From Actinomycetes bacterium (GTDB lineage: Bacteria; Actinomycetota; Acidimicrobiia; Acidimicrobiales; Palsa-688), in the NCBI GenBank assembly GCA_021809105.1, contig JAKBAM010000004.1, positions 62,001-126,000 of the forward strand: a stretch of DNA of 64,000 bases, written 5' to 3'. Both the position numbers and the translations under genes were made by a program. Below are positions 51,992-59,776 of this stretch, piece after piece. Numbering within the stretch: position 1 is the stretch's first letter; every line of letters begins with the position of its first letter. The notes under the pieces were generated by a model. The model worked only from the letters and a program-made list of their open reading frames with translations. It made no database searches and was not told where the DNA came from.

Positions 51992-53335
51992 ATGGACCCG
52001 GTGCGAAGCGATGTCGCTCTGCTCTACAGGCGTGCCGGCTTCGGAGCCACCCCGGCGCAGCTCGATGCCGCCGCCTCCGCCGGTTACGAGGCGACCGTTG
52101 AAACACTGATCGCCGGCTTGCAGGGACCCGACCCAGGCGGCGATTCCGTCCACGTCCCCGCGTTCAGCCACGCCACCAAGCCAGCGGGACCACCCGGCTC
52201 AGTCGCCCGCAAGGCCCAGCAGAAGTCCTTGGCGGGCCAGTACCGAGAGCTCCAGTCATGGTGGGCACAGCGCATGGTTGCCACCTCGACTCCCCTACGC
52301 GAGAAGCTGACGCTGTTCTGGCACGGGCACTTCGCGACCGGCTTCTCCAAGGTGCGGGACGTCGCCGCCATGTACGACCAAAACCAACTGTTGCGCTCCG
52401 CCGGTGGCGGCTCGTTCGAGGCGCTGGTCCAAGCGGTGGCCAAAGGCGAGGCGATGATGCGTTGGCTCGATACAGCCACCGACAAGAAGAACCATCCAAA
52501 CGAGAACTTCGCTCGCGAGTTGATGGAGCTGTTCACTCTCGGCCTGGGCAACTACGCACAAGCCGACGTAGTCTCCGCCGCCCGGGGCTTCACCGGCTGG
52601 GTTACCGATCCTCGCGACGGCTCGTGGCACATACAGCCGGCCCAGCACGACGACGGCTACAAGACCTACCTCGGGCATACCGGCAACTACGGCGGCGAGG
52701 ACATCATCCACCTAGCGGTCAACGATCCTGCCTCAGCGCGCTTCGTGCTGAGCAAGCTGTGGAGCCACTTCGCATATCCGGTGGCCCCATCGGATCAGGT
52801 GGTGAGCGACCTACTGGCGGCCTACGGGCCAGGATCGGACGTGACCGCCGCCCTGAAGGCCCTATTCCTGCACCCGGCCTTCCGCTCGACGACCGCCCGC
52901 CAGGGCCTGGTCAAGCAGCCCATCGCCTATCTGGTCGGGGCGGCGCGCTCTCTCGGGCTGAGCGCCACGTTGGAACGCACGCAGGCCGCTCCCGCCACCA
53001 GCCATCCGCTCGCCCAGGGCCTGCCGGCCATGTCGACGCGTCTGGCCCAGACCTTGTTCGACCCTCCCAACGTCGGAGGCTGGGGACAGAACGCCTACTG
53101 GATCGATACCGCCACCTCGCTTGCCCGGCTGGATATCGCCGCACAGATGGGTGCAGCGGCCGATCTGAGCGCCCTGCACGCTTCAGCCGCCTCGGCCCGC
53201 TCCGAGGCGGTAGCGATCATGCTCGGCCTCGACGGGTGGGGACCGACCACGACTGCGGCCCTGAACCACGCCGCCGGCGACCCGATATCCCTGGTCGCTA
53301 CCGCTCTCACCGCGCCCGAATACGTCCTGGAATGA
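51992..53335 (+). CDS. DUF1800 protein
   Basis: 447 residues. RRAGFGATPAQLDAAASAGYEATVETLI, WWAQRMVATSTPLREKLTLFWHGHFATGFSKV, NENFARELMELFTLG and the late NVGGWGQNAYWID are conserved DUF1800 blocks. The family is paired almost always with DUF1501; their joint function is unknown but involves exported proteins. No signal peptide is seen here. ATG 51992 lies 21 bases after TAAAGT. DUF1501 follows after seven bases. Confidence 0.88.
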   Translation: MDPVRSDVALLYRRAGFGATPAQLDAAASAGYEATVETLIAGLQGPDPGGDSVHVPAFSHATKPAGPPGSVARKAQQKSLAGQYRELQSWWAQRMVATSTPLREKLTLFWHGHFATGFSKVRDVAAMYDQNQLLRSAGGGSFEALVQAVAKGEAMMRWLDTATDKKNHPNENFARELMELFTLGLGNYAQADVVSAARGFTGWVTDPRDGSWHIQPAQHDDGYKTYLGHTGNYGGEDIIHLAVNDPASARFVLSKLWSHFAYPVAPSDQVVSDLLAAYGPGSDVTAALKALFLHPAFRSTTARQGLVKQPIAYLVGAARSLGLSATLERTQAAPATSHPLAQGLPAMSTRLAQTLFDPPNVGGWGQNAYWIDTATSLARLDIAAQMGAAADLSALHASAASARSEAVAIMLGLDGWGPTTTAALNHAAGDPISLVATALTAPEYVLE

Positions 53336-53342
53336 GGAAGCC

Positions 53343-54641
53343 GTGAGCGCACCGCCGACTGGGCCAACCGGCCAGCCAGAACCCCCACCCGTCGGCGACG
53401 ACGGCCTGCTACGCGGGAGGCTGACCCGACGCCGGGTCCTCGCCGGTGCTGGAGTCGTGGCGGGAGCCGGGATCCTCGGCGCCACCCTGGACCAGCGCGG
53501 CTGGCTGTCGTCCACCGCAAATGGGACCCGCGGCCATTCATCCAGTGGGGGGATCGCCGTGCTGGTCACCCTCTACGGGGGCAACGACGGACTCAACACC
53601 GTGGTTCCGGCCTCGGACCCGGCCTATCGAGCTGCTCGACCGGACCTGGGCTACCAGCCCGGCGAGGTTCTGCCCCTCGCCGACGGTTTGGGACTCAACC
53701 CGAAGATGCCGCTCATGAAGAAGCGGTGGGACGACCGTCAGCTGGCAGTCATCAGGGGGGTGGGATACCCCTCGCCGAGCCTCAGCCACTTCCAGTCGAT
53801 GGACATCTGGCAGACGGCTCAACCTGACGGTACCGGCTCGGGGTGGTTAGGTCGTTGGCTCGACGCCACGGGCTCCGATCCCATGCGGGCGATCAGCCTT
53901 GGTGCCAGCCTGCCACCAGCAATGCGGGGCGAGCGTCAAGCGGCCACGGCGATCACCTCCGGCACCATCACGCTTCCGGGCAGGTCGCCGCTGGTGGCGG
54001 GATTCGCCGCTTGCGCCCAGCCGGGCTCGGACCGCTCCGCGTTGGAAGCGTCAGTAGCTGGCTCAGCGGCGGAACTGTTGCAGGTGCGAAGCTCGCTCGC
54101 CAGCCTCACGGGCCAGGCGGCGCCCGCGTCCACCTCCGGCCGCCTGGCCGCGGCGGGGACGGCGACTTTCGGCGACCAGCTCGCAGTGGTCGCCGACCTC
54201 ATCAACGCCGGCGCCCCGACCCAGGTGTACCAGGTCAGCCTGTCCAGCTTCGACACCCACGCCAACGAGAAGTCGGCCCACGAAGGACTATTGGCAAACC
54301 TCGACGGCGCCCTCGACTCCTTCCTAACCGCCGTAGCCCGTGGCCCGAGGGCCGCCGAAGTCGTCGTTTTCACCGTGTCGGAGTTCGGGCGGCGAGTGGC
54401 TCAAAACGCCAGTGGTGGCACCGATCACGGCACTGCCAGCAGCTTGTTGGTCGCTGGCCACGGCGTTCGTGGGGGTCGCCTCTACGGCGACCAGCCATCG
54501 CTCACCTCTCTCGACGCGAACGGCAACCTCCGCTGGACGGTCGACTTCCGATCCGTCTACGCCACCATCCTTGCCAGCACTCTCGGCGTGGAACCGGCAA
54601 GCGTGCTCGGCGCTTCCTTCCCTGTCCTCGGGTTCCTCTAG
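53343..54641 (+). CDS. DUF1501 protein with twin-arginine signal
   Basis: 432 residues. A Tat signal (LTRRRVLAGAGVVAGAGILGATL) precedes the sulfatase-like DUF1501 fold: GGIAVLVTLYGGNDGLNTVVP, SPSLSHFQSMDIWQTA, FDTHANEKSAHEGLLANL and FTVSEFGRRVAQNASGGTDHGTAS. The DxH and SEFGR..DHG motifs match alkaline-phosphatase-superfamily metal sites. Exported folded, probably by the TatBC system encoded in this window. Start GTG 53343 has GAGGAAG just upstream and follows DUF1800 by seven bases. Confidence 0.9.
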   Translation: MSAPPTGPTGQPEPPPVGDDGLLRGRLTRRRVLAGAGVVAGAGILGATLDQRGWLSSTANGTRGHSSSGGIAVLVTLYGGNDGLNTVVPASDPAYRAARPDLGYQPGEVLPLADGLGLNPKMPLMKKRWDDRQLAVIRGVGYPSPSLSHFQSMDIWQTAQPDGTGSGWLGRWLDATGSDPMRAISLGASLPPAMRGERQAATAITSGTITLPGRSPLVAGFAACAQPGSDRSALEASVAGSAAELLQVRSSLASLTGQAAPASTSGRLAAAGTATFGDQLAVVADLINAGAPTQVYQVSLSSFDTHANEKSAHEGLLANLDGALDSFLTAVARGPRAAEVVVFTVSEFGRRVAQNASGGTDHGTASSLLVAGHGVRGGRLYGDQPSLTSLDANGNLRWTVDFRSVYATILASTLGVEPASVLGASFPVLGFL

Positions 54642-54643
54642 AG

Positions 54644-54934
54644 TCAGGCGCTGGCGAGGACGCGCTCGAGGCGGGCGTCGATATCTTGTGCGGCGTAGAG
54701 GTGACGAGCCAGCGTCTCGGTGAGCCACCGCTCGATTTCGGAGCGCACGTCACCCTCGGGTAGCTGCCCCCAGAGGTCGAGGAGACGATCCTGCACGTCG
54801 GTGGCGGACACGGACCCCTGGCCGCCGAGCTCGCTGCGCCATGCCGAGATGATCGGCTCGAGGTTGGGGAAGGTTGCCTGCGCTTCGGTCACCTGCCCAG
54901 GGTAGAGGCCCGGGGCGCCTAGGTGGCGCGCCAT
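54644..54934 (-). CDS. Hypothetical helical protein
   Basis: 96 residues with no signal, Cys or membrane segment: ATFPNLEPIISAWRSELGG, then ATDVQDRLLDLWGQLPEGDVRSEIERWLTETLARHLYAAQDIDARL. It reads as a helical bundle. It starts three bases past the enoyl-CoA hydratase stop, so the two may form one transcript. No family recognised. Confidence 0.6.
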   Translation of the reverse strand: MARHLGAPGLYPGQVTEAQATFPNLEPIISAWRSELGGQGSVSATDVQDRLLDLWGQLPEGDVRSEIERWLTETLARHLYAAQDIDARLERVLASA

Positions 54935-54937
54935 CTG

Positions 54938-55795
54938 TCACATCGGGGTGGAACGCTGTCGCACATCCGCCGGCGCAAGGTCGGTGTACGCGGCGGCCCG
55001 CCTGTCGAGGTGGGCGGCGACGGCCTCGCTCTGGTTGGGGCTGCCGATGAGGGCGATCATCGTCCGCTCCTCGTCCAGGAGGTGCTCGTCGGGCCCGCGC
55101 CCCAGCGAGAGGTCGATCAGCCGCTTCCCGTGACGGATGGCATGAGGGCTCTTCCCGGCGATCTCAGCCGCCAGGTGCAAGGCAGCGGAGCGAGGGTCTT
55201 CAGCCAATTTGCTCGCAAGACCGATCTGCACGGCTTCTTCCCCCGAGACCATCCGCCCGGACCAGGTCAGCTCCTTGGCCACATCCGCCCCGACCAGGCG
55301 AGGCAGGAGGTAGGTCCCGGCCATGTCCGGGATCAGGCCCCACCGGATCTCCAACACTGAAAGCTTGGCGTCCGGGGCAACTATACGCAGGTCAGCTGCC
55401 ATGGCCACCTGTAAGCCAGCGCCTAGGACGACACCGTGCAGAGCAGCGATCACCGGCGTACTTAGGTCCTTCCAGACCCACGCCGCCCGCTGAGCGTGGT
55501 TGGCAGGACCGGCCCCGCGTCCCCCGACCAAGCGCGTTGCGACTCGAGATGACGACCCCCCGGCCATCCCGGCGAACATAGCTACGTCCAGGCCTGCCGA
55601 GAATCCCCGACCCTCGCCCGACAGGACGACGGCCCGGATACGCGGGTCCGTGGCTAGAGCCTCCCCCGCCTCCACCAGGCCGTCGAACATCGCGCCGTCG
55701 AACGCGTTGAGCTTCTCCGGTCGGTTGAGCCTCACGTCGGCCACATTGTCGGTCACAGTCAGAGTGACCCGTGGCTGCTCGGGCTGGGAAGGCAA
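54938..55795 (-). CDS. Enoyl-CoA hydratase/isomerase family protein
   Basis: 285 residues, crotonase fold. The first oxyanion residue is in GRGFSAGLDVAMF and the second in ALHGVVLGAGLQVAMAADLRI, with VLEIRWGLIPDMAGTYLLPRL following. It may hydrate or isomerise enoyl-CoAs; the catalytic Glu pair is not clear from sequence (E in VLEIRWG). TTG 55795 has GGAGGA six to seven bases upstream. With two acyl-CoA dehydrogenases nearby it fits fatty- or sterol-acid breakdown. Confidence 0.9.
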   Translation of the reverse strand: MPSQPEQPRVTLTVTDNVADVRLNRPEKLNAFDGAMFDGLVEAGEALATDPRIRAVVLSGEGRGFSAGLDVAMFAGMAGGSSSRVATRLVGGRGAGPANHAQRAAWVWKDLSTPVIAALHGVVLGAGLQVAMAADLRIVAPDAKLSVLEIRWGLIPDMAGTYLLPRLVGADVAKELTWSGRMVSGEEAVQIGLASKLAEDPRSAALHLAAEIAGKSPHAIRHGKRLIDLSLGRGPDEHLLDEERTMIALIGSPNQSEAVAAHLDRRAAAYTDLAPADVRQRSTPM

Positions 55796-55907
55796 AGGTC
55801 CTCCTGGATGGCGGCGTCGCTACACGACGACCTGTCGCAGCGCCACTGTACGGGGTCGCCGCCGCAGACCCCCTTTCCCAACAGCCCGGCAGCAGGGTTC
55901 GCTCAGT

Positions 55908-55923
55908 CCGCGGTTTCCCGCGG
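55908..55923. repeat. Palindromic hairpin CCGCGG-TTTC-CCGCGG
   Basis: Perfect 6-bp inverted repeat with a 4-base loop in the intergenic gap upstream of the enoyl-CoA hydratase. Could be an operator or a structured leader; no match to a known site is recognised. Confidence 0.4.
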
Positions 55924-56243
55924 CGAGCTGTGCAGAAAGGCCGTTGATGGCATGGCGGACTGTCGAATGCATCCCATCGTGCTGCGACCACTTGCAAGCC
56001 GGGCATCGAACCCCCGAAACCAGGTCTCCAGAGACGTTGCTCCAGGGGATGCGCCTGCCCCGGGATGAGCCCCCGACCGCCTCACCAGGCCCCTTGGCAA
56101 CACACAATCCTTAACAGTTTCTCATCCCGTGTGAAGCGCCCTCAACCCCTCTGAGCAGCCTCGATAGTCATGTGGCGAGGCCATCACACAGCGCAAATAC
56201 GAGTACTGAGTCCCAGGAATATGATGGCAACACCGAGGATCTG

Positions 56244-56249
56244 TATACT
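56244..56249 (+). promoter_or_regulatory. Candidate -10 element of the repeat/3D-domain gene
   Basis: TATACT lies in the AT-richer part of the intergenic gap; its preceding bases are TCTG. It would give a leader of about 175 bases before TTG 56431. No good -35 element 17 bases upstream. Confidence 0.35.
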
Positions 56250-56430
56250 CTCCAGCTGAGAAACGACAAACGCGCCCCGGTGACCGTCCTAGAGACCGCT
56301 GGCAGGTGCTGTACGCCCCACCTCCGCCCCACCCCTTTCTGGCGGAGGCCCGCACTGGGCCGTCTCGCGACTTTTGCCTTTCGCAGGCTGGCGCAGCGCG
56401 CTGAAACGAGAGGGAGAAGCAACTCTGACG

Positions 56431-57819
56431 TTGAACGAGAGAAGTTCCAGCCGCCTGTCTTCGGGCGCGCCCCCCCACCAACCGCAACAGGGCCGGCCAC
56501 CGCGGGCCCGGCGAACCCGACCGGGGCGCCTTCCCCGCCCGCTTGCCGCAGCCGTGCCGCTGATGGCTGTGGGTGCCGGCGTCCTGGTGCCCGTAGCCGC
56601 TCCGAGTCACCACGGTGCCCTTCCGCATCTCAGCCTGAAGGCCACCGACGCGGCGGCAAGCCTGCCAGGCGTCGCCGCTCTACCCGCCGCGGCGCCCAGC
56701 CCTCCCCCGGCAAGCCCGCCCAGCGATACGCCCGGAGCCGTCGCCGGCTTCGGTGCAAGCCCCGTTTTGGGGGCCCCCGGCGCGGCCCTGTCGGCCCCGA
56801 TCGTCGGGATGGCGCGCACCCCCTCGGGTACCGGCTACTGGCTGGTCGGCGCGGACGGCGGCGTGTTTCCCTACGGCGACGCACGGTTTTTCGGTTCGCT
56901 GGGTGCCACGCGCCTCAACAAGCCCATCGTCGGCATCGCCGCCACCCCCAGCGGCAACGGCTATTGGTTGGTGGCGTCAGACGGCGGGATATTCCCCTTC
57001 GGCGACGCCGGCTTCTTCGGTTCGCTGGGTGCCACGCGCCTCAACAAGCCGATCGTCGGCATCGCCGCCACCCCCAGCGGCAATGGTTACCTGCTGGCTG
57101 CTTCGGACGGCGGGATATTCCCCTTCGGCGACGCCGGCTTCCACGGGTCGCTCGGAGCAACCCCCCTCAACAAGCCCATCGTAGGGGTGGCCGCTACCGG
57201 CTCCGGTGAGGGGTACTGGCTCGCTGCGTCCGATGGCGGCATCTTCAACTTCGGCGACGCCGGCTTCCACGGGTCGCTCGGAGCAACCCCCCTCAACAAG
57301 CCCATCGTGGCGATCGCCCCCTCGCCCACCGGCGGGGGCTACTGGCTGGCGGCCGCGGACGGCGGAGTGTTCAGCTTCGGCGATGCCCTGTACAGCGGTT
57401 CGCTCGCACCGGAGCCCTCGAACACAGCGGTGACCGCCCTTGCCCCCGGCACCAGCGATTCGAGCTACTGGCTCGCGACGGCTCCGGCTCCCCCGCCCCC
57501 GCCCCCGGCTCCCGCATCCGTCACCGCACAGGTTGCAGCGGCTTCCAGTGGCGGCCGCCCACTCGGGTCGTTCGTCGTCACCTGCTACGACCTGCCTGGT
57601 ACTACCGCCAGCGGAGCGCCGACGTCTATGGCAACGGTCGCCGTGGATCCCTCGGTCATCCCTATGGGCTCGACCATCGACATAGCCGGGGTCGGCACTC
57701 GAGTGGCTCAGGATACCGGCGGTGCAATCGTCGGGCATCGCCTCGACCTGTGGCTGCCGACCTACGGCGACTGCGCATCTTGGGGCGCACAGACGCGAGG
57801 CGTCACGTTGGTCAACTGA
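56431..57819 (+). CDS. Secreted wall-associated protein: five 42-residue repeats plus 3D domain
   Basis: 462 residues if TTG 56431 is the start (TTG 56374 and CTG 56425 are alternatives). A basic leader with a hydrophobic segment (LAAAVPLMAVGAGVLVPVAAP) exports it. Five near-perfect 42-residue repeats (residues about 120-329; GYWLVASDGGIFPFGDAGF..LGATRLNKPIVGIAA) suggest a beta-propeller. After a proline linker, the C-terminus (about 376-462) is a 3D domain: ATVAVDPSVIPMGSTIDI, DTGGAIVGHRLDLW, the three Asp characteristic of MltA/Rpf-type wall enzymes. It likely binds or cleaves peptidoglycan. Confidence 0.87.
   Translation: MNERSSSRLSSGAPPHQPQQGRPPRARRTRPGRLPRPLAAAVPLMAVGAGVLVPVAAPSHHGALPHLSLKATDAAASLPGVAALPAAAPSPPPASPPSDTPGAVAGFGASPVLGAPGAALSAPIVGMARTPSGTGYWLVGADGGVFPYGDARFFGSLGATRLNKPIVGIAATPSGNGYWLVASDGGIFPFGDAGFFGSLGATRLNKPIVGIAATPSGNGYLLAASDGGIFPFGDAGFHGSLGATPLNKPIVGVAATGSGEGYWLAASDGGIFNFGDAGFHGSLGATPLNKPIVAIAPSPTGGGYWLAAADGGVFSFGDALYSGSLAPEPSNTAVTALAPGTSDSSYWLATAPAPPPPPPAPASVTAQVAAASSGGRPLGSFVVTCYDLPGTTASGAPTSMATVAVDPSVIPMGSTIDIAGVGTRVAQDTGGAIVGHRLDLWLPTYGDCASWGAQTRGVTLVN
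56788..57417. repeat. Five tandem 126-bp coding repeats
   Basis: Units start at 56788, 56914, 57040, 57166 and 57292 (exactly 126 bases each). Units 1-2 and 2-3 share long identical stretches around GGTTCGCTGGGTGCC, and units 3-4 share CACGGGTCGCTCGGAGC at the DNA level, showing recent duplication within the gene. Confidence 0.9.
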
Positions 57820-57824
57820 GCTTT

Positions 57825-57871
57825 GGCACCTCTCGTAACGCGCCGTCTCGCGGCGTGCTACGAGGGGTGCC
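57825..57871. terminator. Strong bidirectional hairpin between convergent genes
   Basis: A 47-base inverted repeat: GGCACC.CTCGTA (57825 on) pairs with TACGAG.GGTGCC (to 57871), one G-U in the outer 13-bp arm, then a second 7-bp arm CGCGCCG/CGGCGTG around a 5-base loop. It fills the gap between the repeat-protein stop (57819) and the ABC-F stop (57872). No U-tract on either strand; typical of high-GC terminators. Confidence 0.65.
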
Positions 57872-59692
57872 TCATCCCCTCGCTTCCGCCTCCCCCGCCA
57901 AGCCCAGCCACGCGTCCTCAGCGGCGGTCAGCCGTCCTTGGACCTCCGCCAACGCGGAGCCGGCACGGGCCATCTGCTCGTGGTCTACCGCCGCCGCCAA
58001 GTCCCCGGCCAGACGGTCTCGCTCGCGCTCCAGCCGTGTTATGAGCTTTTCGGCTTCGCGGAGCCGGAAGCCGATGGCACTCGCAGACCGTCCCCCCCTG
58101 CTGGGAGGTGCCCGCCTCTCGAGCGCACCGACAGGAGAGGCGGCCGGGGTCCTCGCAGCGGCAAGCCGCGACGGCCGCCCTCTGGATGCCTCGTCGCCCG
58201 GCGCCGGGGCGGCGTTCGCCGCCAGCCACCCCTCCAGCCCCCCTGCGACCTCCTCCACCCTTCCCCCGGCGTCGACGGCCACCACGTGCTCGACCGCCCG
58301 CTCCAGGAAAGCCCGATCATGGCTGACCGCCACCAATGCACCCGGCCAGTCCTCGAGGAACTCCTCAAGGGCTCGGAGGGTGTCAAGGTCCAAGTCGTTG
58401 GTCGGCTCGTCGAGCAGCAACACGTTCGGCCTGGATGCCAGCACGCTGAGCAGCTGCAGGCGCCGGCGCTCTCCTCCCGAAAGAGTCGCCACCCGGGCCC
58501 ACGGCAAGTCGCCGGTGAACCAGAAGCGCTCCATCAGCGCCGAGTCCTCCGGGGTTCCCGGCACCCGCGAAGGGCCAGCCACGATCTCTCGGACCCGAGC
58601 CTGCGCGTCCAACTCCGACCCATGCTGGTCGTAGACGCCGAAGACCACCGTGGGCCCGCACTCCACACTGCCCGCCGTGGGCGGGCGCCGCCCCGAGAGG
58701 AGATCCAACAGCGTGGTCTTACCGGCACCGTTGAGGCCGACGACTCCGAGGCGATCCCGTCGGTCGAGGGAGAGGTCCACGTCCCGGAGCACGAGCGGCC
58801 CATTCGGCTCGAAGCCGACCGAAGCGCCTTGGACCTCGACGACCTTCCCGCCCAATCGGGGCGTCCCGAAGTGCAGCTCCAAATCCCCGCGCCGAGCCAG
58901 CGGGGCGCCCCGGCCGGCGACCAGGGCTTCAGCTGACGCGATACGTGACTGGGGCTTGCGTGTCCGCGCAGGGGCCCCTCGCCGAAGCCACGCCGCCTCC
59001 CGGCGCGCCAAGTTGCGTCGCACGGCCTCGCCGATGGCGGCCCGCTCCTCCCGGTCCGCTCGGGCCTCCAGGTAGGAGCCATATCCGCCCTCGTGCACAT
59101 AAGCCGAGCCCCGGTCGAGCTCGAGCATCCGTGTGGTGAGGCGGTCGAGGAGGTGGCGGTCGTGGGTCACCAGGACGAGGCCGCCGCGGTGGGCCGCCAG
59201 GTGATCCTCCAGCCATGCTATGGCGCTCAGGTCGAGGTGGTTGGTGGGTTCGTCCAGGATCAGCAGCTCGGAGGGCTGGACCAGCACCTTCGCCAAGGCG
59301 ACGCGCTTGGCTTGGCCGCCCGACAGCTGCGTCACGTCAAGCGCGCCGAGCGTCGCCATGCCTAGGCGGTCCAGGACCGCCTCGACCTCCCACGCATCAC
59401 GCGCGGGGCCCCCGGCGCCGCCGTCGCCCGCCACCGCGGCTCGAACGGTACCGCTGACCAGTGCCGCCCTCTGATCGAGGAAACCGACCCGGCTGCCACG
59501 CCCTCTGCGCACGGCGCCACTCTCGGGGGCGTCGACACCGGCCAGTATCCGCAACAGGGTGGATTTGCCTGTCCCGTTGATGCCGACGATCCCGAGCCGG
59601 TCGCCGTCGGAGACGGTCATCGAAAGACTTTCGAACAGAGGCCGCCCGGGACGGGCGGCCGATACCCCTTGTACGTCGACGAGCACGGCCAC
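57872..59692 (-). CDS. uup: ABC-F ATPase, Uup type
   Basis: 606 residues, two fused ABC domains without membrane helices. Walker A GINGTGKS (37-44) and GLNGAGKT (about 320); signatures LSGGQAKRVALAKV and LSGGERRRLQLLSV; Walker B LLILDEPTNHLD and LLLDEPTNDLDLD. A linker with charged helix and a C-terminal coiled coil (EAEKLITRLERERDRLAGDLAAAV) define Uup over EttA. ABC-F proteins act on ribosomes or, for Uup, branched DNA/ribosome assembly. It is the first gene of the minus-strand block leading away from the acyl-CoA dehydrogenase. Confidence 0.9.
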   Translation of the reverse strand: MAVLVDVQGVSAARPGRPLFESLSMTVSDGDRLGIVGINGTGKSTLLRILAGVDAPESGAVRRGRGSRVGFLDQRAALVSGTVRAAVAGDGGAGGPARDAWEVEAVLDRLGMATLGALDVTQLSGGQAKRVALAKVLVQPSELLILDEPTNHLDLSAIAWLEDHLAAHRGGLVLVTHDRHLLDRLTTRMLELDRGSAYVHEGGYGSYLEARADREERAAIGEAVRRNLARREAAWLRRGAPARTRKPQSRIASAEALVAGRGAPLARRGDLELHFGTPRLGGKVVEVQGASVGFEPNGPLVLRDVDLSLDRRDRLGVVGLNGAGKTTLLDLLSGRRPPTAGSVECGPTVVFGVYDQHGSELDAQARVREIVAGPSRVPGTPEDSALMERFWFTGDLPWARVATLSGGERRRLQLLSVLASRPNVLLLDEPTNDLDLDTLRALEEFLEDWPGALVAVSHDRAFLERAVEHVVAVDAGGRVEEVAGGLEGWLAANAAPAPGDEASRGRPSRLAAARTPAASPVGALERRAPPSRGGRSASAIGFRLREAEKLITRLERERDRLAGDLAAAVDHEQMARAGSALAEVQGRLTAAEDAWLGLAGEAEARG

Positions 59693-59776
59693 TTGGAGCA
59701 GTGTGGCTAGCCCGGCGCCCTACCGGCAAGGCGCAGCCGGCCCTTCCGACCGGGCTGGTCGCGGCGAGGGCAGTCC

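Larger units (their letters stand above)
55796..56430. other. 635-base intergenic region, no gene seen
   Basis: This divergent gap between the enoyl-CoA hydratase and the repeat/3D-domain protein is the longest in the window. The part from about 56100 to 56270 is visibly AT-richer than the rest. It contains TATACT (56244-56249) on the plus strand, an inverted repeat CCGCGG/CCGCGG (55908-55923, loop TTTC), and a T-loop-like GTTCGAT on the minus strand near 56000 that does not fold as a tRNA. A long untranslated leader is likely. Confidence 0.5.

Noticed and set aside
55985-56045. tRNA-like T-loop (GTTCGAT) on the minus strand
   Set aside because: The flanking stem pairs only three to four bases, and no acceptor, D or anticodon arms fold around it.
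56100-56430. Possible c-di-AMP (ydaO) or c-di-GMP riboswitch before the 3D-domain gene
   Set aside because: The conserved core sequences of these classes, such as GGGGTGAATC, are absent on the plus strand.
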